NCBI GenBank assembly: GCA_036417435.1
Contig: CM070919.1
Location: forward strand, 36,076,318 to 36,140,317
Direction: 5' to 3'
Source: Inia geoffrensis
Taxonomy: Eukaryota; Chordata; Mammalia; Artiodactyla; Iniidae
Length of the DNA: 64,000 nt
Both the position numbers and the translations under genes were made by a program. This document shows, piece after piece, positions 9,765 through 21,049 of the stretch. The first letter of the stretch is position 1; each line of letters starts with the position of its first letter. A model generated the notes under the pieces. That model was not told the origin of the DNA and did no database searches. It was given only the letters and a program-made list of their open reading frames with translations.

Positions 9765-10737
9765 GTAAGTCCTGGGGACAAAAATGTCTCCAGACCTACC
9801 AAGTAAGACAAAAAAGTCTTCTTAAAATATACAACTTCTTTGTCTTGACAAAGTAAGACACTTGCGCTAAGCTGCAGTGTACTTTGTAGCTCATTACTAA
9901 TGCTGTTAACCTTTGTGAATTAGCTGTAGGTAAATGATTCCAAAAAGTGTAATTAAGCTGATTTTCTTATTCTTTCTGATAATATGAAAGCAGTGGCATT
10001 TCTACAGCTTTTTTATTTCTGAAAAATTAGCTGAATGAGAACATTCTAAAATAAAGAATCTCTGCTTTGTAACTAAAGAGAATTTTCTACTAGGATGGAG
10101 TAGACCAAACAATGGATTATAGAGCATGTGTGTTTCCCCACTTTGTAAGTGATTTGTTTGGAAGCTCTTTTCTTCCCAGGGAGTCTTAATCCTTTCTAAG
10201 CAGCACTTACATGGCAACCTTAGAGAACTGAACTTGTACCTGGTTATTTTTGTTCTCTCCTTGATATAGCTCAGTGCGTTTTCTCAATGGTAACCATGGT
10301 CTAGTAATTTAAAGCTTTTGAACCTTGGGAACAGATTCATTTAAAACCGTATTCTGAGGGGTTTCCTCAAAATGAAAAGCGTTTTCTACTAGAAAGCTAT
10401 AAAAGAATTTACAACAGAAAATCTGATAAATGTCCTGCCTAGGATGTGTACATACGGTGGTTCGCCTAGAAGATCCAGTTTCCTGGAGTAAATCAGAAAG
10501 TGCCTGACTCTTTGGCTTAATGGGTTGGATTCTTTGAGTTCTTTGACTTCGCTTGATCGATGGCTTGTTTCCTCTTTTAATACATAATTCAGTAAAATTT
10601 TCCCTTGGAGAAAGGGTTTTCTAGATTGTGAAATAATTATGAAATACAAATATGTAAGAATGAAAACATTTTTACGTCAGAAAAATTGAGTTACTGGTAC
10701 ATATTTCTTTCTGATGCTCTTCGTTCAAAGACAATAT

Positions 10738-10790
10738 ACTGTTCTTTTTTCAGATGAAGAATAAATCATTGCGAAAGTTTAGAGGTTAAG
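10738..10790 (+). other. Weak micro-exon-like pair of splice signals
   Basis: A good acceptor (ACTGTTCTTTTTTCAG, ending 10753) is followed 31 nt later by GAG/GTTAAG, a weaker donor. Alone this is likely chance; it is noted because it lies on the same strand between the 9682-9764 candidate and the 11102 motif. Confidence 0.2.
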
Positions 10791-11079
10791 TGCCCACATC
10801 TTGCGTCTATGACAATAGCTACGGTCGTGTTGCTGATATAATTTTCTATTCAGGTTACTAGATTTGAATTAACTTCATATCCAAAATAAGTAATCTTTTA
10901 TTTTTTTTTCCTCCTTTGAAGTTGACATAAATTTATACTTGCAGAAGAGTTTTTTTGCTTTTCAACTTAGAGAAGGGCAAAGAGAAAATAGAAGGGATTT
11001 TTTTAACAATAAAGTTGTGGTTTAATTGCTACACACAATAGTAGCAACCACTGTTGTTTTCTTTCAATATTCCTTTCAG

Positions 11080-11108
11080 GCACTTATTTTTTTACTTTTC
11101 AGGTAAGC
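11080..11108 (+). promoter_or_regulatory. Recursive-splice-like site (AG/GT juxtaposed)
   Basis: A pyrimidine-rich tract ending TTTTTTTACTTTTCAG (11102) is followed directly by GTAAGC (11103-11108), so a 3' splice site and a regenerated 5' splice site share one junction. This is the arrangement of recursive splice sites in long introns. A downstream donor-like ATG/GTGAGA at 11287-11295 would define a 187-nt RS exon (11103-11289), as in vertebrate cases. Purely motif-based. Confidence 0.35.
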
Positions 11109-11448
11109 GTGTCTCAGAGAAAACCTATAGGAGAATCCTTTAATAAAAGTTCTTGCAGACACACACACACATCCTTACATGCTCAGTAATTAACCAAAAC
11201 TAAAGTAAAGCTCTGGTGTGAATGGCCGTTATGTGCCACCTCCTGCATGCAGGGTAATTTTTTTCCCCTTGATCTCGGTTTAGGTAATGGTGAGATTCCT
11301 CTGTTAAGATAAAACAGTTAATACAAAACAGACTTATAACTTACCATCTATATTTTCCTCAGTAGCTGTTAAGATTCTTTCTAAGAATTTTAGCATTATA
11401 TTTTGCACACAGTCCATGGAAACAAAGACCCTGGGAATGTATGTGCAA

Positions 11449-11470
11449 TAGATAGATAGATAGATAGATA
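11449..11470. repeat. (GATA)n tetranucleotide repeat
   Basis: Five uninterrupted GATA units on the plus strand. Confidence 0.95.
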
Positions 11471-11644
11471 TCTTAGATAAGAAGTGATTTACCCAAGTTG
11501 CTTTGCTGATATTTTCCTCAAATTCTCCTCCTGACTTGTCATTCAAATGTGAGTCATGACGAAGGCTGTGAAAAATCTACCCATATAGTTTGATAATAGA
11601 CTTCAAATAAATTACATTTTTAGGATAGATTGTCACTGAAGTAT

Positions 11645-11704
11645 TCTGGAATTAGGTGTGTAGCTCTTCTTATTATGAATGGGAGCTATGCACCTAATTT
11701 CAAA
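11645..11704 (+). other. Near-palindromic hairpin, 22-bp stem
   Basis: TGGAATTAGGTGTGTAGCTC (11647-11666) pairs with GAGCTATGCACCTAATTTCA (11683-11702). As plus-strand RNA all 20 positions pair, counting three G.U wobbles, and two more wobbles extend the stem, leaving about 12 nt of loop. On the minus strand the same positions become A/C mismatches. No repeat family or miRNA is recognised. Confidence 0.5.
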
Positions 11705-14400
11705 CACCGTAACCTGAAATGTAATCACCTATGTTTTCTCCTATAAAAAGATAACGCGATATTCAGTGCAAAAGCAGTACTTGGTTCTCTGAAATCCATC
11801 GTTGATGAGATTCCTTCGGATCTCCAACATTTCACCCTAGCACAAGCTCTTTCTATAAATGCCGTGATCATAAAACATGTCGACCTCCCCTTGTTTTCTA
11901 AGTGCCCTCTCTCAGACCCTGTATTGTCAGTTCATGAAAAGCACTCTTCCCACACCCGGAGGTTCTCGACAACAAGCATTTAGTCTTTAATAGCTAACAT
12001 ATAAACTCAAATGCTTTAGTGCTCCTCTGAGATTCACACTGAATGATAACTTTTCATGTGAGACAGTTGCTGCTATGTAGGTAGGCTGCTGCCTTAAAAA
12101 CACACGTATAAGCATACATCTTGGTGAAGAAACAAAAGGTTACCTTCCACATACCCCCAAACTCTTCCTAAATCAGGCAAATCAACTGCCTATTTTCTAA
12201 CCTGAGAAAGACACCCAAACCAAACCAAAACAAAACAATGCTGAAAGAGTCTTTCCAAACCATATTCTCTAGGAAGATTTCAGAGTTTGCCTGTTATGAT
12301 TTAGAGTTGATATTGTGAATATGCTTTAGGGTGTAGGCTTTAGGTAATATTTTTCAGTGTGATTGTAAACATACTTTAAATGTCCTAAGGTTAGCCGGAT
12401 ATTTTTAACTAAGCCCAACAAAGATGCAGAAACATTTCCTCAATTAAAAAAATTACAAAATGATGTTTTGCAAAAAATTGCACCTAGAACTAAATATCAC
12501 ACAATTTCCATGGCACAGAATCCTGCTATTGTTTAAAAGTTGGTAGGAAGAATGGAACACATGTAAAATGTCCATTTTAGAAGGGGAGACAAGGAATATC
12601 ATAAATAATTGAAATCCACAGATAAGCCAAAGCTTATCATTTTTAGTCAGTAAGCTCCACCCTTTTCCAGGGCTTTATAAAATTGAACTCAAAATTATAA
12701 AACCTTTGATTGTATAAATTTTTTTCCCCCCTTCGATCAACATTGGCCAAAAGAGAAAGAGAAAAACAAAGAACCCAATAATACTCAAACTGAATATTCC
12801 CTCCCCGCCCTGCTTGGTGTGGGGCACCGATTACATCACTATTTGGTGGATAATCAAAGAACTCAATGAAATGAAAGAAACAGCATAAATTAACAATATG
12901 TCCCAAACAATCATAAGCCATTCCAACGATTATAAGTATCTCTGTGTTTGCAGATTTTACTTTTCATCTGGATGCTTTGGTATTTTGCAGACACAGCATT
13001 TGGTGCGAGGGAAATGTTAGAGTTTAAAATTTGTGAGATACTGTGGTAATTTTTCACTGTGCTTCTTGGTCCCTTCCTCCTGGGTAAGAAGGATTATCGT
13101 GGAGCCTGGGCCCCAGCAGTGTGGTTCAAGGAGTCCTGTTTGGCCTGAGACTTGGGAAAGAATGTCTGAGCTTTCTGAAGATGCCAGCCTGATTTCAAAA
13201 TTTGGGGAAGTCTGTACCCAAGGGAGCATTCAGCCTGACTCAGTGCTTTGACTGTTCGTGTTTGCGTGTGACTTTACAGGAGGGGTTTGCTAAGTACAGT
13301 GCCCATGTCTGTCTTCTGTCATTGAGCCAGTGTGACCCTCAGCCTCAATTAAAAAAAAAATTTGAAGGGGCATAAGCAGATTTTCCTGTTAAAATATATA
13401 ACCTATGGGGGAATAGGAACAAAGGACAAGGTGGTTACAAAAGCTTTCCTTTTATTAGGTCACTGCTTTTTTTAAATCGTGAATTAAAATTGAACAGTAA
13501 TTTACTCTATATTAGGAAGTTAGAGAATGAGCAAAATGGATTTGTTAGGGCTGTCCCAGGGCTAGTGAAGAAATGGTAGAAATAACTGATTAATGAAGAG
13601 GTGTTGGCAGACTCACATGCTAGGAAGCACTACTCTTAGTTTGATTATTTCAGTTTTGTCTTATATCAGCTATAAAGCATTTGTCTCACTAAGTTAAGGT
13701 TGGTGGATATTCCGAGGCCCCTAAGAAAACACAGTGTAGTTATTCTGGGGCCTGGATCGGGGCCATACTGTAAACTGATGTGACAAATTGCTTTCTGCGC
13801 AAGTGCGTGGCTTGGTCATTGGTCATGAGTTGCCATTTGCGTGGATTTGCACAGATGGAAAATTGGATGCTTGAAGAACACTGTACCCATGCTGAGACAT
13901 GTCCTCCATCCCCAAGGGGCTTTTTCATGTCCTAATGTCTTCTGCCACCAAAGTCCTGGCCCCATGGGATTCTGAGTGTCCTCTGTCTTACGCCGAGAGC
14001 CAAGGCTGTGGAAATGCGTGGCCTAGAGTAAAGTGATACCCCTCAAACGCTTCCCATCAGCTGAGACCAGACCACTCACTTCACAGATTGTGGCCCAACC
14101 CACAGGGAACCATGTAAGAAACTAGTCTTTAAAACACTATCAACAGAGAACAATTAGGAGGGAGGCCAGGCAAGATGACGAAAAGGCAGAGGAGCAAATC
14201 TTCTGTTTATTAGCTCAGGAATCAGAAAATATCTCCTCAGGGATTATATGGACGGCGTTTTGCTAATAGGTGGTACCAATTTGCCTTCAGTTTTCCAATC
14301 AGTAAAAATAAACAAATAAATGCAATGCTACGGCAGATGTTGCTTGATGTAATGATGGTAGCGTGGTAATACTGTCTCTATTATTCTTGAGCACTTCGCG
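11705..14400. other. No gene recognised
   Basis: Unique AT-rich DNA with a short A run at about 13350-13359. Open stretches such as 13033-13251 are short and show no family signature. I see no RNA gene. Confidence 0.5.
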
Positions 14401-14419
14401 TAAAACCTCATTGCCTTAA

Positions 14420-14575
14420 AAACTTAGCAATGTTAATTCACTTCTCAGTTTCTTAATCTGTAAAATGGGAATGATAAACTTCCCTACTGTTCTTTTATGA
14501 AGAGAAAATGTGGTTAATATACCAAGGTTCCTATATATATAATGCTCAATAAATTATAACTATTATTATTGAAGG
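14420..14575 (+). mobile_element. MIR SINE (old)
   Basis: CTCAGTTTCTTAATCTGTAA then AATGGGAATGATAA is the conserved MIR core, followed by a recognisable 3' part (AATGCTCAATAAATTATAAC). Confidence 0.85.
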
Positions 14576-14579
14576 TAAT

Positions 14580-16660
14580 TATTTTACGAGAGCACCACGT
14601 TCTACAACAGGTCTCTATTATTTTGAACTTCCTTTTCTAAGACCCATTAGGTAAGCGATAGGGTGCAGATATTTTCAACCTTCTTATATTTTATCATATT
14701 TATAAGATATTTATTGACAGAGAAGGGATGAAATTTAAACTTGATGAGTAGAAGAAAGAATAGAAATAGGCCATGCCGAGAATTTTTTTTTAATGGCGCA
14801 GCGACAATTCAAGCAAGCCCCATTCCACCTCTCGGATCAGACCGCGATGGGAAGATTTAGGGAGGTGCAATGAACATTGAAGGTTTTACCTCTAGGAAAT
14901 GTAGCCAATTGCCAGTGTTCTCTGCAAGCCATCCTTCTTGTTAGCTTCTGAATGGAAGACACTGCTTTATGGAAGATTACCAGAAGTAAATAAGCCTGAC
15001 AAATAGGAGGGTTAGAATGGCTAGCAAAAAACCTAAGCTTCCATGTCTCGCTCCAGAGAACTCCAGTACAAAAAGGGCAGACATCAATCTATTTGCTTCT
15101 CTGGCCCTGGCCCAGGCCAAATACTCTGTGTCAAGTACATAGTGAAAGTTCCCGAAGTATGTGTTGAATGCATGAATAAATGAACCATTTTCCTGGGAAA
15201 TAATATGCTAGGTGGTCCCTATTCTAGGGGCTCAGAGATGGCTTCTAATAATCACAGCAGACATTGCTAACCCTGTGTGGAGGCGGCCACTCAGCGCTCT
15301 TTGGCTTTGACCATTTTGGATTTCAGCATCACAGCAGCGCTTCGTCCCCTCACCTTTCTGCTGTGTATATCTTCAGACTGAGCCTAATTAGAAGAAAGGT
15401 GCTTTGAGATCCTTTGATAAACATTCTTTACAACTGTGAAGTTGTTTATGAGGTGTAGCTAATGTATTTCTTATTTTGTGAGCCTGACCGCATGAGAAAT
15501 GTCATAGCAAATGAGCCCAGTGATCCATGCAGCCAGCAGTGGCCCCAAGGAATATTCTATATGAGATTGTGGTTGCCACTCAGCTATTACCTAAATAAGC
15601 TTTTTCAAATTCCCTTACAATTCACCAAAAGTTTCTCATGTAAGAATTTATTTAATCACTTTGAATGTTATAAGCTAAAAGTAACTTCTCATAGATATCC
15701 CCCCAATTTTAGCAAAGTATTTTATTGTACAAATTTAGATACTCCGGAGTTTAAATGATAATGGCTGTTAATCTGTGATAAAATACGATTGTCTAGAAAG
15801 GGATTGTTATCTAATAAGAAAGTATTTTTAATTAGTAAATATTACAGGTTTAGGTGAATATCAAAGTACAAAACTGATGTCATAGATTTCTACCTACTTC
15901 TAGATCGTTTCTTCTTTTTGCCCATTCCCTTGAGAATAGTATTTCCTTAGTTCCAGATTTTGCTGTTTGATGTTTGCTTTATCCAAACACATAGGGTCAC
16001 CAGATAATCACCGTCCTTGTTGATTTGTAACATCTAAATGATGCTAATAGTGACAAATTGTTTCACTACAGCAATTTTCTAGAAGAGTCGAATGCCAAAA
16101 AAAAAAAAAAAATCCGACTTGTGAACATAATAAAACTCAGTTGAATTAACAAAGGTGACTTCAGTTGAATAGCACGTTCAGGGTAAAAGATATTTTTTGT
16201 GCCTCTTTAAAGGGAACTTTCTCTTTTCACACGTATGTCATTTAAGCGCTGAAAAAAATCCCTCTCAGACACTGTTTATTGAAAAAAATTTCATGAGAGC
16301 CAATCTCACTTTTCCAGCAGTGCAGCAGCCTCCCTTTCTAGAAAGGGAGCAGGTGATGCTTTTGAAAATACTGCCTGCATGTTGCAACACATTTATTTAA
16401 AAATACTGTTTCTATTACTCTTGAACACTTTGCGTAAAACCTCATTGTAAACGGTGTTGTCACCAGGAATGGTAAGTTGTTTTCATGCAAGAGCTTCAAA
16501 CCCTCCTCTGATGTGGTCAGTTAGGGGAGCGTCTTGTTAACTCCTTAGGACCAACTGAGGGGACGTTTTGCTGTGATTTTTCTTTTTCTAGTTGGGTTCT
16601 CATATTCCTCCTGACCTACTTAGCATGGGGGAGTCAGCCATCACCTCTCCCAGTTCCCCA
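14580..16660. other. No gene recognised, small L2 piece
   Basis: Mostly unique sequence. About 15120-15185 resembles an L2 3' end (GTATGTGTTGAATGCATGAA). An A16 run lies at about 16098-16113. On the plus strand there is a donor-like AATG/GTAAGTTG at 16471 and an acceptor-like TTTTTCTTTTTCTAG ending near 16591, without a supported exon. Confidence 0.45.
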
Positions 16661-17168
16661 AGGAGACTTCGACAGTCAGGGCTTGACAATTTGCGTGCCA
16701 GCTCTGTGTGCGCCTATTTAAAAGTCCAGCTATAGACCCACGCGTCACCCACTCTCCCTGTTCAGTTACTTACCATTGACACACTTGGCGAACAAAGTTC
16801 CTTGGTGCGCGCGTGATCTTAGACTAGGTTTAGACAAAGTGCGATCGCCCTTTATCCAAAGAACGAGGTGTGCAGAGAGAAGCCTGGATGAGCGCTCCCT
16901 CTGCTGTGTCACATTTTGACCTGGAGCCCGGCCTTAGCAGAGCCTGTAGCCAGCTGGAAGAGCTCCTTTCCTCTGGCCTGGAAAGGGCCCGCGGGAGGTG
17001 GGCGGAGACAGCGCTTCGGCTCTTCTCCTCTGCAAAGTGCTCAGCGAGCCGGTGTTTCTGGGAATCGCCTCCCACCTCCTCCGCCCCGACTCGGACACCG
17101 CCCGTTAGATTCAGCCGGGAAGCTCAGCGCGCAGAGTGAGCGTATGACGTGTCCCACGTACGTGAGCC
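16661..17168. promoter_or_regulatory. CpG island, candidate promoter and first exon
   Basis: I count 34 CpG in about 510 bp of roughly 56% GC, which meets usual island criteria and stands out against CpG-poor flanks. No repeat family is recognisable. Promoter-like elements include GGGCGG at 17000, CCGCCCCG near 17086, and a CRE-like TGACGTG at 17146. A TATTTAAAAG box lies at 16715-16724 on the plus strand. On the minus strand a strong donor, CAATG/GTAAGTAACT, ends a possible first exon at 16774, so a transcript starting near 17.1 kb and running leftward is the simplest reading. No ATG-initiated ORF of note lies within it. Alternatives are an enhancer-type or orphan CpG island. Confidence 0.55.
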
Positions 17169-17489
17169 ATATTCCTGGTCTTGACGGATTTTTAAGATCA
17201 CAATTATATTAATTACCAGATCTCAAAATCAAGATAAAGTGGCACTCAAAGAGAGATCTGATGACTACTGAAGAGGAAAGAGGAAAATCTAAGAAGGATT
17301 TGGGTGTCAGCAAGAGGTGACTTCTGCATCTTAGTTTAAATGGAATTTATCTTTACTGTGTGCATGAGGTCTGTGAGTATATATAAATATCTCCGGGGGA
17401 GTAGAGAGTATAGCTCAGGGAACGATGAAGAGCATGGGTCCTTTCAGACTAAAAGTGTTAAAACTCAGACGTTGGAGAGTGTTTTTGTT

Positions 17490-17728
17490 TTGTTTGTTTT
17501 TTTTAACTGAACTCCAGTTGATTTGCGATGCTATGTTAATTTCTGCTGTACAGCAAGTGATTCTGTTGTACACGTATATATTCTTTTCCATATTCTTTTC
17601 CATTATGGTTTATCACAGGACCTTGAATATGGTTCCCTGTACTATACAGTAGGACCTTGTTGTTTATCCATCCTAGTTTGCATCTGCTAATCCCAGACTC
17701 CCAGTCCTTCCCTCACCCACCTCAGAGT
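17490..17728 (-). mobile_element. L1 3' UTR fragment
   Basis: The plus strand begins with T8 then reads as the complement of the L1 3' UTR: TTTCTGCTGTACAGCAAGTG, then TTCCATTATGGTTTATCACA, then GTTTGCATCTGCTAATCCCA. The 5' truncation is near 17728. Confidence 0.9.
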
Positions 17729-17789
17729 GAAGGTTTTGTCTGGCCTGCATTTGAGAAAATTGGCTTAGAGGAGAAATTGAATCCCACAA

Positions 17790-18130
17790 AGGCCAGGGCA
17801 CACCCTTAAGAACATGTTGATTTATTGTCATGTGGCATTGTGCTGGGTCCTTGGGAGGGATACAGAAAATGCATCAAACATCTATCTGACCCGCAAAGAG
17901 CTCTGAGTCTGCTAAGGGAAATAAGTCATAAGCAAAACACATCAAATAAAGTGATGCATGACGCAGCAGAGGTCCCCATGACATGACGTGGGAATTAAGA
18001 GGAAGGGGGAAATTAGTGCAGGCTTTCTTAAACACAATTCTCCTGTTGAAAGCATTTGCCACAGGGATGTTCCAGCGGTCTCCAGAGATGACCTTCAGCC
18101 ACTGGAGGTTGGTAGAGGGACATGGCTGGT
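17790..18130 (-). repeat. Old degenerate mammalian repeat, family unnamed
   Basis: GGCATTGTGCTGGGTCCTTG then GGGATACAGAAAATGCATC shares layout with segments at 20.79, 27.99 and 40.75 kb (a 'TTTATT... GTGCCAGGCACTG... GGATACA... CTCAxGGAGCTTA' type sequence). Highly diverged; orientation is uncertain. Confidence 0.35.
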
Positions 18131-18149
18131 AGGGGACATAAAATGTCCA

Positions 18150-18532
18150 TATTCTGTTGTGGGCTTAGTTCATGTCTGCTCTTGGTAGGCCAATTGATGT
18201 AACAGAGAGAGGTATTTTTGAGGCCCTTGGGGCCAGAGTTGAAAGCAAATGAAGCATTTTTCTGTTCTTAAAAGGCAACATTTATTCACTTAAGTGTTTC
18301 CTAAGTGCCTACTTCTGAGGTATGGCAAACAAATGTGCTATTTTCTGGACAAATAATTTATAGTTATAGTAAAGTCCAACCTGAATAGTACAATTAGATA
18401 GTTTAAGATTTTAAAGTTTAAATACTTTGAGTACCTAAGATCACTGGAATAATTTAGTTGCCTCATCAGAAAGTCATGTCAGAGGTAAAGCACTAAGGGT
18501 TTTCCTAAAGTGTTGTTCCTATTCATTTGCTT
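18150..18532. other. No gene recognised
   Basis: Unique AT-rich DNA; nothing supportable. Confidence 0.5.
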
Positions 18533-18534
18533 AG

Positions 18535-18757
18535 GTCAGTGGTCCCAAGTAGGGACAGTTTTGCCCCTCTGGAGACATTTGGGTGTAATTTCAGGAGGCG
18601 GTTTTTGGGTGTCACAGCTTGGGGACGGGGTGCCATTGGCATCCAGTGGGTAGAGGCCAGGGATGCCGCAAAAAGATCTTTCGACGCACAGGACAGCCCC
18701 ACACAATCAAGAGTTATCCAGCCTGAAATGTCAGTACTACCAAGGTTGGGAAACTTT
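18535..18757 (+). mobile_element. MER5-type hAT (Charlie) MITE
   Basis: A near full-length non-autonomous DNA transposon: CAGTGGTCCCAAGTAGGGAC at the left end, then TTTGCCCCTCTGGAGACATT, CATCCAGTGGGTAGAGGCCA, GGATGCC and CACAGGACAGCCCCACACAA, ending near AAGGTTGGGAAAC. All match the MER5 consensus order as I remember it. Confidence 0.88.
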
Positions 18758-18779
18758 TTAACTTAATTCCTCCTCAAGT

Positions 18780-20690
18780 CACTAATCGTGAGCCCCAGAA
18801 ACAATGAAGGCTCTGCGTGGAGAGGCCTGATACTCATATGCCCCTTACGAAGGAACAGACACCCCAGCTAGACAGTCAGAGAACTTGGCTAGATGTCCAT
18901 CGTGTCATCGAAAGCAGGAGCAAATTGTCCAAAAGTTGGAGCAGGGGAGGAGGAGCTAAACCAGAATGCAGACTTCACTGGGCGAGAGGCAGGCAAGCTG
19001 AGATCCTCGTCAACAACAGGCTGGAGCTGGGCTTCCAGACACCAGTGATCAGCACGAGAGCTACATTAAGAGGCCTCCTTTCTCAAGGCCCAGCCGTGCT
19101 GGTGTTGATGGCTTTTGCCACCCATTGCTGCCTGTTTATTTGCATCAAGGACTTACTTCTTCTTTTCAAAACTGCCCACCTTGCTTGTTTGCCCCTCTGT
19201 GATTTCATTCAGACCTCCGCCTCAGAGCCCGTGCCCTGAGGTCCCCCTCATTGGCCCCGACTCCAAGGCCCCATGCACCACACTTTCCACCCTGCTCAGC
19301 CTTCCCCCCAGCCGGGTTCTCTGCTCTGGGCCACTTAGTGGCCATATGGTCACAGCAGCTGGGAAACGGGCACAGAAGGGCCTGTCCTTATTGCCAGGGG
19401 TGCACTGGGAGCGATGTGCTTCTGTAAACCAAGGATGGGAGTATTTTCCCGAATTCTTATTTGTATGAATGGTAATCAGACTCTGGTTCCATTAGGACAT
19501 TACGACACAAATAGATTTTTGTAACATGTCCTGAACATCTAATGAGCTTTTATGTTTGTAAATTTCATTGTATTTTAGGTCTCAAAGACCTGGTTTAAAC
19601 ATGGCATTTTAGCAGAATTTTCTATGACCACATGATACATAACAGTCCCAGGCTGCTTCAGGCAGCCTTATGGGCTCTCCACCAGCTCAGAATGATTCAC
19701 GTGGTAAAGGGTTTTACAATCGGAGAACACATTTCCTATGTGTTCATTTGTTTCTCATATGGGCCCAGGACAGTTGGGCCTCTTTCAGCGTAGAGCCTAG
19801 CGTTCAATGGATGCATAATGGAGCTGATAAATTAACAAATGCCCAATTTTTTGAAAATGACAAAACATTCTGATCATTAAGACGACTTCCCCAATGAGTC
19901 ATGGTTTCTTAGTAATGGGTCTAGAGCCCTGCGAAGCTGACACCCCATCCAAGGCTCTTTCATGTTGCATCTCGGGGCTTGTCTGGACCAGGACAGACAC
20001 ACAGTCACAGGGGTCTACCGCAGGATGAGGCTATTCCCTGGATCCCAGCGTGCTGAGTCACTTCACAGAGAGCACTGTTTAGGAAGTGGTCATGTGTGCC
20101 TGAGCTGTGCACACCTTCAAGTGGGGAGGTCATTTAAGAGCAATTCCATCTGAGACGACTCTCTCCTGCTCTTTAAGGCAGGGGAACCCGCCTTTGATTT
20201 GTTTCGTATCTCACCACAGGGCTGAGCACACCCTGGGGGCATTTAATCTGTTGGCTTGAATTGATCTAGGATGCTGGGCTTGGCCCGATGTGAACCTTCA
20301 CACTGTAGGACTCAGCCAGGTCACTGGAACTCATTTCAGTTTAAATCCAAGGCCCCTGACAGCTCCAAGCAACTGTCTCTGAGGTCTGCGGGTCTGGTCA
20401 AAAGATCATAGCTTTGACACTAGAGGCAGTTAAAGCAAAGACATGCTTTTCCTTCAAAGCCTGTAGGTTGAAGACGTAAGATGATCTAGAGCCAGTTATA
20501 TTGGTCTCCTGATCAAAAACTGCTGTTACCTCAAGAGGCAAGTGCAAAGTCTGTAGCCCAGGATCCTGATCCTAATTTACCGTTTTTCGGTTTTTTTACT
20601 CAATTCCTTCATCTCCCATGTGCTTCAAGCCAAGCCGAAGCATTTTCATGACTCTAGGTAAGAAACTCGTACCATTAGCTCTGCCAGGAA
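18780..20690. other. No gene recognised
   Basis: Moderately GC-rich unique sequence (notably 19080-19400) with open frames up to 140 codons but no recognisable domain, homologue or splice framing. Confidence 0.5.
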
Positions 20691-20696
20691 TGGCCT

Positions 20697-20745
20697 CCCT
20701 TTTTCTCTCTCTCCCTCCCTCTCTCCCTCCCTCTCCTCCTTCCCG
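20697..20745. repeat. Pyrimidine tract (CTCC/TCCC)n
   Basis: About 45 bases of almost pure C/T with CCCTCCCTCT-type units. Confidence 0.9.
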
Positions 20746-20789
20746 CAGCTCCACCCATCCCTATGTAACCCGGTCTGTCTGATTCATTC

Positions 20790-21040
20790 ACTCTCCTGCT
20801 CAACAAATATTTATTATGTATCTTCTATGTGTCAGGCGGTAATGCACAGTGCTGGGCATACAGAAGTGATCAAGAGAGTCAAGGTCCCTTGTGGAGCTTA
20901 AATTCTTCAGCAGCAGCTTATATGAAACAAATTAATTAATTAAATACTTACAAAGTGGGCCGTATTGTTAGGAGGGACATTCACAGGATCCTACGACAGA
21001 GTATAACAGGAGACTCTTAGACGGAGAATCATGGGCAACT
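20790..21040 (-). repeat. Old mammalian repeat, L2-like
   Basis: CAACAAATATTTATTATGTA, then TATGTGTCAGGC, ACAGTGCTGGGCATACAG and TTGTGGAGCTTAAATTCTT follow a common ancient mammalian repeat pattern. It is similar to 40745-40870. I do not assert the exact family. Confidence 0.5.
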
Positions 21041-21049
21041 CTTTGGAGA

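Noticed and set aside
14620..14665. Second recursive-splice-like motif (CCCATTAG/GTAAGCG at about 14650).
   Set aside because: The upstream tract is weak and interrupted by AAGA, so it is much poorer than the 11102 site.
16830..17075. 81-codon minus-strand open frame inside the CpG island.
   Set aside because: Its first codon is GTG, it has no ATG, and low stop density is expected in GC-rich DNA. The island itself is kept as a promoter candidate.
18817..19468. Two overlapping plus-strand open frames of 140 and 117 codons in GC-rich unique DNA.
   Set aside because: No domain, no splice framing and no supporting start context. Length is compatible with chance at this base composition.
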